64,000 nucleotides of DNA from Actinocatenispora comari (GTDB lineage: Bacteria > Actinomycetota > Actinomycetes > Mycobacteriales > Micromonosporaceae): assembly GCF_017312725.1 (NCBI RefSeq), contig NZ_BOPO01000021.1, positions 1 through 64,000 on the forward strand. The letters run 5' to 3'. Under the pieces are notes generated by a model. It made no database searches and was not told the origin of the DNA. It saw only the letters and a program-made list of their open reading frames with translations. Position 1 is the first letter of the stretch. Each line of letters starts with the position of its first letter. Shown piece by piece: positions 56,588-64,000 of the stretch. The translations under genes and the position numbers were made by a program.

Positions 56588-57635
56588 GGCCGAGGGAGGC
56601 GGCGGCGGCGTGCGCGTCGACCGGGATCGTGGTCGGCGCCGGCGCGGTCGACACCGCCCAGTCCGGGTCCTTGAGGCCGTGCCCGGTCACCGTGCAGACT
56701 ACCGTCCGGCCGCGCTCGATCAGCCCCGCCTGCACCGACCGCAGCAGCCCGGCGACGCTGGCCGCGCTGGCCAGCTCCACGAACACGCCCTCGGTGCGGG
56801 CGAGCAGCTTGTACGCGGCGAGGATCTCCCGGTCGGTGACCGCGTCGATCCGGCCGTTCGAAGCGTCCCGCGCGTCGACCGCCCTGGTCCAGCTGGCCGG
56901 GTTGCCGATCCGGATCGCGGTGGCGATCGTCTGCGGCTGCCGGACCACCTCACCGCGCACGATCGGCGCCGACTCGGACGCCTGGAACCCGAACATCCGC
57001 GGGGTGTGCGTCGCGTTGCCGGCCCGCTGATCCTCGACGTAGCCCTGCCAGTACGCGGTGATGTTGCCGGCGTTGCCGACCGGCAGGCAGTGGATGTCCG
57101 GCGCGTCGCCGAGCGCCTCGACCACCTCGAACGCGGCGGTCTTCTGCCCCTCGATCCGGTACGGGTTGACCGAGTTCATCAGCGCGACCGGGTAGTCGAT
57201 GGACAGCTTCGAGGCGAGCGCCAGGCAGTCGTCGAAGTTGCCGTCGACCTGCAGCAGCTTCGCCCCGTGCACCAGCCCCTGGGCCAGCTTGCCGAGCGCC
57301 ACCTTGCCCTGCGGGATCAGCACTGCGCACAGCACCCCGGCCCGGGCCGCGTACGCGGCGGCGCTGGCCGACGTGTTCCCGGTGGAGGCGCAGATGACCG
57401 CCTTCGCGCCGTCCTCGATGGCCTTGGACATCGCGACGGTCATCCCGCGGTCCTTGAACGACCCGGTCGGGTTCATCCCCTCGACCTTGAGGTACACCGT
57501 GCAGCCGGTGCGCTGCGACAGCGCCTCGGCGGGCACCAGCGGCGTACCGCCCTCGTACAGCGTGACGACCGGAGTGGTGTCGGTGACCGGGAGCCGGTCG
57601 GCGAACTCGTTGATCACGCCGCGCCAGGTGCGCAC
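56580..57635 (-). CDS. thrC: threonine synthase
   Basis: 351 aa PLP enzyme converting O-phosphohomoserine to threonine. The PLP Lys61 lies in [11 protein letters not shown], and [19 protein letters not shown] and [12 protein letters not shown] are the phosphate-binding loops. It starts at GTG 57635, 2 bp after the hom stop, so it is translationally coupled. The C-terminal 8 bp overlap the convergent MocR gene. Confidence 0.96.
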   Translation of the reverse strand: MRTWRGVINEFADRLPVTDTTPVVTLYEGGTPLVPAEALSQRTGCTVYLKVEGMNPTGSFKDRGMTVAMSKAIEDGAKAVICASTGNTSASAAAYAARAGVLCAVLIPQGKVALGKLAQGLVHGAKLLQVDGNFDDCLALASKLSIDYPVALMNSVNPYRIEGQKTAAFEVVEALGDAPDIHCLPVGNAGNITAYWQGYVEDQRAGNATHTPRMFGFQASESAPIVRGEVVRQPQTIATAIRIGNPASWTRAVDARDASNGRIDAVTDREILAAYKLLARTEGVFVELASAASVAGLLRSVQAGLIERGRTVVCTVTGHGLKDPDWAVSTAPAPTTIPVDAHAAAASLGLT

Positions 57636-57637
57636 GT

Positions 57638-58993
57638 CTATTCTCCCTCTACCCGCATCACGCTGGCGACCTGCCGCACGATGTCCAGCTCCGCCAGGGC
57701 GTCCACAGTGGACCGCAGCGCCGCATCCGGCGCCCGGTGCGTGACGATCACCAGCAGCGCCTCGCCGCCGGTACCGCGGCCCTCCTGCCGGACGGTCTGA
57801 ATGCTGACCCCGTGCTCGGCGAACAGCGCCGCCACCTGGGCCAGCACCCCGGCACGGTCGGCCACGTCCAGCGAGATGTGGTAGCGCGTGGCCACCTCAC
57901 CCATCGGCCGCACCCGCAGGTTCGCGTACGCGGAGTCGGCCACCGCGGAACGGCCCAGCCGCCGGTTGCGGGCCACCGCGACCACGTCGCCGAGCACCGC
58001 CGAGGCGGTCGGGGCGCCACCGGCACCCGCACCGTAGAACATCAGCCGGCCGGCCGCCTGCGCCTCGACGAACACCGCGTTGTAGGCGTCGCCGACGCTG
58101 GCGAGCGGGTGGCTGCGCGGGATCATCGCCGGGTGCACCCGGGCCGACACCGACTCCGAGCCGTCGGGATCCCGGCGCAGTTCGGCGATGCACAGCAGCT
58201 TGACCACGCAGCCCATCTCCTGGGCGCTGGCCACGTCGGCGGCGGTCACCTCGGTGATGCCCACCCGGTACACATCGGCGGCGGTCACCCGGGTGTGGAA
58301 GCCCAGCGAGGCGAGGATCGCCGCCTTCGCCGCGGCGTCGAACCCCTCCACGTCGGCGGTCGGGTCGGCCTCGGCGTAGCCGAGCTCGGTCGCCTCGTCC
58401 AGTGCCTCGCCGAACCCGGCGCCGGTACTGTCCATCTTGGACAGGATGTAGTTGGTGGTGCCGTTGACGATCCCGGTGATCCGGGTGATCCGGTCGCCGT
58501 GCAGCGACTCGCGCAGCGGCCGCAGCAGCGGGATCGCGCCGGCGACGGCGGCCTCGTAGTACAGGTCGGCGTCGCCGTCGGCGGCCGCGGCGGCGAGCGT
58601 GGCGGTGTCCTCGGCCAGCAGCGCCTTGTTCGCGGTGACCACGCTCTTGCCGGACTGCAGCGCATGCACCAGCCAGCCGCGGGCCGGTTCCAGCCCACCG
58701 ACCACCTCGACCACGATGTCCACGTCGTCGCGCTTGATCAGCCCGGCGGCGTCGGCGGTGAACAGCTCCCGCGGCACCGGCAGCGGGCCGCGGTCGCGGT
58801 CCGGCCGGCGCACCGCGATGCCGGCGAGCTCCAACGGGGCGCCGATCCGGGCGGCGAGGTCGTCGGCCTGCTCGTCCAGCAGCCGGACCACCTCGGCACC
58901 CACCGTGCCGCAGCCCAGCAGCGCGATCCGCACCGGCTCCGCGGCGGCCGCGGGTTTGACCGGATCCGCGGTGTTGTCTGCGTTCGTCGTCAT
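57638..58993 (-). CDS. hom: homoserine dehydrogenase
   Basis: 451 aa. NAD(P) motif [17 protein letters not shown] at the N-terminus, [14 protein letters not shown], and the catalytic core HFYYEA-like region ([17 protein letters not shown]). A C-terminal ACT domain ([20 protein letters not shown]) provides allosteric control by threonine. Its ATG overlaps the lysA stop. Confidence 0.96.
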   Translation of the reverse strand: MTTNADNTADPVKPAAAAEPVRIALLGCGTVGAEVVRLLDEQADDLAARIGAPLELAGIAVRRPDRDRGPLPVPRELFTADAAGLIKRDDVDIVVEVVGGLEPARGWLVHALQSGKSVVTANKALLAEDTATLAAAAADGDADLYYEAAVAGAIPLLRPLRESLHGDRITRITGIVNGTTNYILSKMDSTGAGFGEALDEATELGYAEADPTADVEGFDAAAKAAILASLGFHTRVTAADVYRVGITEVTAADVASAQEMGCVVKLLCIAELRRDPDGSESVSARVHPAMIPRSHPLASVGDAYNAVFVEAQAAGRLMFYGAGAGGAPTASAVLGDVVAVARNRRLGRSAVADSAYANLRVRPMGEVATRYHISLDVADRAGVLAQVAALFAEHGVSIQTVRQEGRGTGGEALLVIVTHRAPDAALRSTVDALAELDIVRQVASVMRVEGE

Positions 58994-60429
58994 CCCACAT
59001 CCAGCCGCAGCAGGTCGTCCTCGGTCTCGGCGCGCACGATCACCCGGGCCGTACCGTCGGCGACGGCGACCACGCCCGGCCGCGGCACGTGGTTGTAGTT
59101 GCTCGCCATCGACCGCGCGTACGCCCCGGTGCCGGGCACCGCGATCAGGTCACCCGGCGCCACGTCGCCCGGCAGGAACTCGTCGCGCACCACGATGTCG
59201 CCGGACTCGCAGTGCTTGCCGACCACCCGAGCCAGCCCCGGCGGCGCGGTCGACGCGCGGGAGGCGAGGGTGCACGAGTACGACGCGTCGTACAGCGCGG
59301 TGCGGATGTTGTCGCTCATCCCGCCGTCGACCGAGACGTACGTGCGGGTCACGCCGCCGTCCAGCTCGACCTGCTTGACCGTGCCCACCTCGTACAGCGT
59401 GCAGGCGGCCGGGCCGCTGATCGACCGGCCCGGCTCGACCGACACCCGCGGCACCCGCAGCCCGTACGCGGCGCACTCGTGCTCGACGATCTTCGCCAGC
59501 GCGGTGGCGATCTCGGTCGGCTCGAACACCTCGTCCTGGGTGGTGTACGCGATGCCGAAGCCGCCGCCGAGATCCAGCTCGGGCAGCTCGATGCCGTGCT
59601 CGTCGCGCAACTGCGCGGCGAGCTCCAGCACCCGGCGGGTGGACACCTCGAACCCGGCCGCGTCGTAGATCTGCGACCCGATGTGCGAGTGCAGGCCCAG
59701 CAGTTCCAGCGACGGCGCGGCGAGCACCCGGCGCACCGCCTCCGCGGCGGCGCCGCCCGGCGCACCGGTGTTGCCGCGGTTGAGCGAGAAGCCGAACTTC
59801 TGGTCCTCGTGCGCGGTCGCGATGTACTCGTGGGTGTGCGCCTCGACCCCGACCGTCACCCGGATCATCACCGGCGCCCGGACCCCGCGCTCGGCGGCGA
59901 GCCCGGCCAGCCGGTCGATCTCGTCGAACGAGTCGAGCACGATCCGGCCGACCCCGGCCGAGACCGCCCGGTCCAACTCGGACAGTGACTTGTTGTTGCC
60001 GTGGAAGCCGATCAGCGCCGGGTCGATCCCGGCGGCGAGCGCCACCGCGAGCTCCCCGCCGGTACACACGTCCAGCCGCAGGCCCTCCTCGGCGATCCAG
60101 CGCACGACCGCCTTGGCCAGGAACGACTTGCCGGCGTAGTACACGTCGGCGCCGGCCAGGCCGTCGAACGCGGCGTCGAACGCGTCCCGGTACGCCGCGG
60201 CGCGGGCGCGCAGGTCGGCCTCGTCCAGCAGGTACACCGGGGTGCCGAACTCGGCGGCGAGCTCGGTGACCGGGATGCCGGCGATGCGCAGGACCCCGTC
60301 GGAACCGCGGGTCACGGTGCGCGGCCACAGCTGTGGCAACAGGTCGTTGACGTCGGCGGGCTCGCGGAGCCATTCCGGGCCGTGCTGACCGATGTCGGCG
60401 TGCAGGGCACCGGCCTCGTGGGCGCGCAC
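58990..60429 (-). CDS. lysA: diaminopimelate decarboxylase
   Basis: 479 aa PLP enzyme for the last step of lysine synthesis. VYYAGKSFLAKAVVRW carries the PLP Lys, and HSHIGSQIYD, DLGGGFGIAY and VSVEPGRSI are the barrel motifs; CESGDIVVRDEFLPGD closes the active site. The GTG at 60429 lies 2 bp after the argS stop. Overlaps hom by 4 bp. Confidence 0.95.
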   Translation of the reverse strand: MRAHEAGALHADIGQHGPEWLREPADVNDLLPQLWPRTVTRGSDGVLRIAGIPVTELAAEFGTPVYLLDEADLRARAAAYRDAFDAAFDGLAGADVYYAGKSFLAKAVVRWIAEEGLRLDVCTGGELAVALAAGIDPALIGFHGNNKSLSELDRAVSAGVGRIVLDSFDEIDRLAGLAAERGVRAPVMIRVTVGVEAHTHEYIATAHEDQKFGFSLNRGNTGAPGGAAAEAVRRVLAAPSLELLGLHSHIGSQIYDAAGFEVSTRRVLELAAQLRDEHGIELPELDLGGGFGIAYTTQDEVFEPTEIATALAKIVEHECAAYGLRVPRVSVEPGRSISGPAACTLYEVGTVKQVELDGGVTRTYVSVDGGMSDNIRTALYDASYSCTLASRASTAPPGLARVVGKHCESGDIVVRDEFLPGDVAPGDLIAVPGTGAYARSMASNYNHVPRPGVVAVADGTARVIVRAETEDDLLRLDVG

Positions 60430-60431
60430 GG

Positions 60432-62090
60432 CTACATCCGTTCCGGCGCCGAGACGCCGAGCAGGTGCAGGCCGTTGGCCAGCACGATCCGGGTCGCCTC
60501 GACCAGCCACAGCCGCGCGGTGGTCAGCTCGGTCGGCTTCTCGTCGCCCTGCGGCAGGATCCGACACGCGTCGTAGAACCGGTGGTACGTGCCGGCCAGC
60601 GCGTGCAGGTAGCGGGCCACCCGGTGCGGCTCGCGCAGCTCGGCCGCACCGGCCACCACCGCCGGGAACTCGCCGAGCGCCTTGAGCAGGTCGCCCTCCT
60701 GGGCGGTGGACAGCAGGCTCGCGTCGAAGTCCGCGCCCCGGCCGATGCCCAGCTCGGCGGCGTTGCGACCGAGCGAGGCGATCCGGGCGTGCGCGTACTG
60801 CACGTAGAAGACCGGGTTGTCCTGACTGCGCTTGGCCCAGGCGTCCAGATCGAGGTCGATCGGCGAGTCGACCGAGTACCAGGCGAGCGAGAACCGCGCC
60901 GCGTCCACCCCGACCGCGGACACCAGGTCGGACAGCAGCACCACGGTGCCGGCGCGCTTGCTCATCCGCACCGGCGCGCCGTCCTTGACCAGGTTGACCA
61001 TCTGCCCGATCAGGATCTCCAGCGTCTGGTCCGGGTCGTCGCCGAAGCAGGCCGCCATCGCCCGCATCCGGCCGATGTAGCCGTGGTGGTCGGCGCCCAG
61101 CATGATCACGACCTTGTCGAAACCGCGCTGCCGCTTGTCCAGGTAGTAGGCGCAGTCGGCGGCGAAGTAGGTCCAGTCGCCGTCGGACTTGACCAGCGGC
61201 CGGTCCTTGTCGTCGCCGTGCTCGCTGGTGCGCAGCCAGGTCGCGCCGTCACGCTCGTAGATCGCACCCTGCTCGCGCAGCCGCTCCACCGCCGCGGTCA
61301 GCTCGCCCGCGTCGTGCAGGTCCTTCTCGTTGAAGTACCGGTCGAACTGCACACCGAACTCGGCCAGCGACGTCTTGATCTCGTCGAACATCAGCGCGAC
61401 GCCGTCGACCCGGAAGATCTCCAGCGCGTCGTCGGCCGACTTGTCCAGCACGCCCGGGTTGCGGGTCACCACGTCGGCGGCGATCTCCGCGATGTACTGC
61501 CCGTGGTAGCCGTCCGGCGGGATCTCGGTGCCGGTGGCCGCCGCGTACAGCGAGCGGGCGAACCGGTTGATCTGCGAACCGGCGTCGTTGAAGTAGTACT
61601 CGGTGCCGACCTGGGCTCCGGTGGCCCGCAGCAGCCGGGACAACGCGTCACCGACCGCGGCCCAGCGGACCGCGCCGATGTGCACCGGCCCGGTCGGGTT
61701 GGCCGACACGAACTCCAGGTTGAGCCGGTGACCGGCCAGCGTGTCGGAGTGCCCGTACCGCTCGCCGGCGTCGACCACCACCCGGGCCAGCTCGCCGGCC
61801 GCGGCGGCGGACAGCCGGATGTTCAGGAAACCCGGGCCGGCGATGTCGACGGACGCGACGCCGGTCGCCCCGCCGAGCTGCTCGGCGATCCAGCCGGCCA
61901 GCTCCCGCGGGTTCGCCCCGACCTTCTTCGCGACCTGCAGCGCCAGGTTGGACGCGTAGTCGCCGTGTTCGGGATTGCGGGGTCGCTCCACGCTGGTCGT
62001 CGTGGGCAGCACGGCGGCGTCCAGCCCGTGCGCGGCGAACGCGCCGCGCGCGGCGGCAAGAACTGTCTCGGCAAGCTCGGCGGGAGTCAC
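60432..62090 (-). CDS. argS: arginyl-tRNA synthetase
   Basis: 552 aa class I synthetase. HIGH-type motif in [15 protein letters not shown] and KMSKS-type motif [10 protein letters not shown]. The Arg-tRNA-specific N-terminal domain and the C-terminal anticodon-binding bundle ([18 protein letters not shown]) are intact. A TAGCAT box 6 nt before the GTG suggests a leaderless message. First gene of the argS-lysA-hom-thrC run. Confidence 0.97.
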   Translation of the reverse strand: MTPAELAETVLAAARGAFAAHGLDAAVLPTTTSVERPRNPEHGDYASNLALQVAKKVGANPRELAGWIAEQLGGATGVASVDIAGPGFLNIRLSAAAAGELARVVVDAGERYGHSDTLAGHRLNLEFVSANPTGPVHIGAVRWAAVGDALSRLLRATGAQVGTEYYFNDAGSQINRFARSLYAAATGTEIPPDGYHGQYIAEIAADVVTRNPGVLDKSADDALEIFRVDGVALMFDEIKTSLAEFGVQFDRYFNEKDLHDAGELTAAVERLREQGAIYERDGATWLRTSEHGDDKDRPLVKSDGDWTYFAADCAYYLDKRQRGFDKVVIMLGADHHGYIGRMRAMAACFGDDPDQTLEILIGQMVNLVKDGAPVRMSKRAGTVVLLSDLVSAVGVDAARFSLAWYSVDSPIDLDLDAWAKRSQDNPVFYVQYAHARIASLGRNAAELGIGRGADFDASLLSTAQEGDLLKALGEFPAVVAGAAELREPHRVARYLHALAGTYHRFYDACRILPQGDEKPTELTTARLWLVEATRIVLANGLHLLGVSAPERM

Positions 62091-62096
62091 CCGACC

Positions 62097-62102
62097 ATGC
62101 TA
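62097..62102 (-). promoter_or_regulatory. -10 box of a likely leaderless argS promoter
   Basis: TAGCAT on the minus strand, 6 nt before the argS GTG, with no ribosome site. It would drive the argS-lysA-hom-thrC run from a single leaderless transcript. Confidence 0.5.
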
Positions 62103-62274
62103 TCCAGCACCGACGGCACCGCCCGGCCCTGGCCCGCCGCACCGACCACCACGTGGTACACGACATTCGACCACGATGCGGGCGGGCCGGGCGTGTTGCC
62201 GCCGGAACGCGGGACCGCGCCACCCGGCCGTGCCCTGGCCGCGCACAGGGCCGCGTGGTATCAACCGAGTCGGG

Positions 62275-62280
62275 TAGCTT
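62275..62280 (+). promoter_or_regulatory. possible -10 box for the acidic protein gene
   Basis: TAGCTT about 100 bp upstream of the ATG at 62379, in the divergent gap with argS. No clear -35. Weak. Confidence 0.25.
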
Positions 62281-62378
62281 TTGTGCTCCAGCGTCGTCCA
62301 GGCGACGGCTGCGACGCGGCCGGCCCGCGTTGCGTCGAGGCGACGTTGCGGGGGCGAATCCGGAGGCGAGCGCGGGCA

Positions 62379-62969
62379 ATGTCGATGATGATCAATCCGA
62401 GCGGCAAGAGCGGCCAGGTCATTTCGACCGGCGAGCCGTTCACGCTGCGGTTGAAGAAGAAGCGCCCGGCCGAGCCGGACACCGACGCCGAGCCGGCCGA
62501 GCCGGATGCCGACGCCGAGTCGGCCAACCCGGACACCGACGCCGAACCGGACGCGTCGGACGACGACGAGACCGAACCCGACACCGAGGCCGAGGCCGAG
62601 GCCGAGGCGACCGCCGAGCCGGGCAGCGCGACCGAGCCGGATCGGCAGGCGGACCGGACCGAGGACGCCGACGATGCCGGGTCGGCGGCCGCCGGCGCGA
62701 CCGGCGCCGGCACCGAGGCTCGGGAAGGGGACACGGCCGCGCCCGAGGGCGACGCGAAGGCCCGGGACGGGGCCGACGACGAGGCCGACGACAACACCGA
62801 CGAGGCAGGCGACGAGGCCGAGGACGGGGCCGAGGACGACACCGACGGGGCCGACACCGTGGCGGCCGCCGGGAAGACCAGCCGGTGGGCCCGCCTCCGG
62901 GCCGCCCGGCGGGCCCGCAAGGCGCGGCGCGCGGCCGGCGACGACGGGGACGCCGACACGGACGGCTGA
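62379..62969 (+). CDS. acidic intrinsically disordered protein (196 aa)
   Basis: After a conserved-looking start (MSMMINPSGKSGQVISTGEP) and a basic KKKR stretch, ~110 residues are Asp/Glu/Ala-rich repeats (e.g. DTDAEPAEPDADAE), ending in a basic C-terminus (RLRAARRARKARRA). No folded domain, membrane segment or signal peptide is visible. The charge pattern resembles nucleoid- or ribosome-associated disordered proteins, but this is only a resemblance. Divergent from argS. Confidence 0.65.
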   Translation: MSMMINPSGKSGQVISTGEPFTLRLKKKRPAEPDTDAEPAEPDADAESANPDTDAEPDASDDDETEPDTEAEAEAEATAEPGSATEPDRQADRTEDADDAGSAAAGATGAGTEAREGDTAAPEGDAKARDGADDEADDNTDEAGDEAEDGAEDDTDGADTVAAAGKTSRWARLRAARRARKARRAAGDDGDADTDG

Positions 62970-63058
62970 CCGGCCGAACCGCGTGCGCGAAACCCGAGCG
63001 CCCAAACTCGCTGGCGTGGCGTACATCCACACTTACCGCGCGTTTGCCTGCTCCCGAT

Positions 63059-63064
63059 TACGCT
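63059..63064 (+). promoter_or_regulatory. possible -10 box for lysX
   Basis: TACGCT about 130 bp upstream of the lysX start, after the acidic protein gene. No convincing -35 at standard spacing. A long leader would follow. Confidence 0.3.
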
Positions 63065-63195
63065 GAGAGACGATCGCGCCCCGACGATCCGGGGACGCCG
63101 CGACGGCGCCACCGTCCATCCCTGACCGCAGGCACGGCGGACGCCGCCGTCGGGCCGTACCGGCCCGATCCGCTGCGCGTAGGGCTGGAGCAAAG

Positions 63196-64000
63196 GTGAC
63201 GAACGAGGCGACCGGCACCAGGTGGGACCGGCTGCGGCCACGGGTACCCACCGTGTTCGCCACCTACCTGGGCCTGCTCGCGCTGTACGGGCTGGTCCGG
63301 GCCGCGATCCCGCCGCTGCGCGACTACCTGTACTGGCCGACCGCGCTGATCGAGACGCTCGGCCTGCCGGCGTCGGTCAACCTCGCCTGGGTGGCCTTCC
63401 TGGTCATCCTGGCCGCCGCGGTGGCCCGGCGGAAGCGGGTCGCCGGCGTCATCCTCGGGGTGCTGCTCGGGCTCGCGCTGCTCACCGACCTGATCGGCGA
63501 CGCGTACATCGTCGTCAGCCTCGCCACCGGCCACGACCTGCCCGAGGTGTACGGCGCGGACATCGTGTTCACCGCCGTGGGCACCGTGTTCGTCGCGGTC
63601 GAGGTGATCGTGCTGGTCCGGGCGCGGCACGAGTTCTACGCCCGGGTGCAGCGCGGCAGCTTCCGCAAGGCGACCGCCACCCTGGTCCTGGGCCTCGTCG
63701 CCACCGCCGGCATCGGCTACCTGCTCGTCACCCTCGATCCGGGCACGCTCGCCGGGCGGCGCAAGCGCGCGTCCTGGGTCGGGCACCGGCTGCTGGACTC
63801 CAGTGACCCGCTGCACGGCCCCGGCGGCGCACCGCACTGGATCGCCCTGGTCACCGGGCTGTGCGTGGCGGCGACGCTGTTCGCCGCGCTGCTGGTGCTG
63901 CTCGCCTCGCAGCGCACCGCCGCGGTACTGCCGCCCGACGACGAGGCGCGCATCCGGGCCCTGCTCGACCGGTACGGCGAACGTGACTCGCTGGGCTATT
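63196..64000 (+). CDS. lysX: lysylphosphatidylglycerol synthetase LysX, N-terminal part (cut by window edge)
   Basis: The frame from GTG 63196 (GGAG upstream) stays open to the end of the window. It has several membrane helices (VFATYLGLLALYGLV, VAFLVILAAAVAR, GVILGVLLGLALLTDL, ATATLVLGLVATAGIGYLLV) and ends in EARIRALLDRYGERDSLGY, the start of the DUF2156 aminoacyl-phosphatidylglycerol synthase domain. In mycobacteria LysX fuses this to a lysyl-tRNA synthetase, which would lie beyond the window. It adds lysine to membrane lipids, helping resist cationic antimicrobials. Confidence 0.85.
   Translation, partial: MTNEATGTRWDRLRPRVPTVFATYLGLLALYGLVRAAIPPLRDYLYWPTALIETLGLPASVNLAWVAFLVILAAAVARRKRVAGVILGVLLGLALLTDLIGDAYIVVSLATGHDLPEVYGADIVFTAVGTVFVAVEVIVLVRARHEFYARVQRGSFRKATATLVLGLVATAGIGYLLVTLDPGTLAGRRKRASWVGHRLLDSSDPLHGPGGAPHWIALVTGLCVAATLFAALLVLLASQRTAAVLPPDDEARIRALLDRYGERDSLGY

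Noticed and set aside
60465-62969. A very long + strand frame through argS
   Set aside because: The part before 62379 is antisense to argS; only the last ~196 codons look like a gene.

Overview
The window is very GC-rich actinobacterial DNA. The gene content and order (F-type ATP synthase cluster followed by tsaC-prmC-prfA-rpmE-rho-thrB-thrC-hom-lysA-argS and a divergent lysX) and the many GTG starts with 4-bp gene overlaps point to a filamentous actinomycete. Micromonosporaceae is my best guess; the genus cannot be told from the sequence. No rRNA, tRNA, CRISPR array or prophage was seen.

Layout. 0-4.5 kb is accessory: the end of an IS481-family element inserted exactly at the stop codon of an XRE/DUF5753 regulator, then several very small proteins with a shared beta-barrel-like pattern (1487-2075, 3243-3491) next to HTH regulators, plus duplicated and chimeric remnants. 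4.5-8.5 kb holds an MFS exporter, an AraC-type regulator and a type-B carboxylesterase. 8.9-13.6 kb is a tightly coupled four-gene cluster of unknown role: an 87-aa helical hairpin protein, a 303-aa protein, a 934-aa FtsK/EssC-like ATPase and a membrane protein. 13.8-22.7 kb is mixed housekeeping: a STAS protein, split NHEJ LigD modules, 3-hydroxyacyl-CoA dehydrogenase, a second XRE locus with a small barrel gene, MurA, cobalamin adenosyltransferase and a VOC protein.

22.7-31.3 kb is the atp cluster on the minus strand (atpI-like genes, atpB-E-F-H-A-G-D-C, DUF2550). The epsilon subunit is short and is separated from atpD by a 241-bp gap with a strong hairpin. 31.4-36.8 kb carries an LMW phosphatase, tsaC/sua5, prmC, a GGDEF gene on the other strand, prfA and rpmE. 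37-44.3 kb is an insertion between rpmE and rho: a secreted phosphodiester glycosidase/metallophosphoesterase fusion, a glucose-dehydrogenase-like enzyme, a sugar porter and an RhtA-like exporter. 44.4-48 kb has rho and thrB. 48.2-56.6 kb is a second insertion: a secreted fungalysin (M36) protease, a two-component system, a Pro-rich membrane protein, an EamA exporter and a MocR regulator. 56.6-62.1 kb is thrC-hom-lysA-argS, and the window ends in an acidic disordered protein and the start of lysX.

How it fits together. The minus-strand core couples translation and amino-acid genes (argS, lysA, hom, thrC, thrB, rho, rpmE, prfA, prmC, tsaC) to ATP synthase, as in other actinobacteria, but here it is interrupted three times. 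The most interesting unexplained structures are the three loci that pair an HTH regulator with ~80-aa barrel-like proteins, the FtsK-like cluster, a repeated palindrome TCCACAGTGGA that is always in the same orientation, and several promoters that look leaderless.
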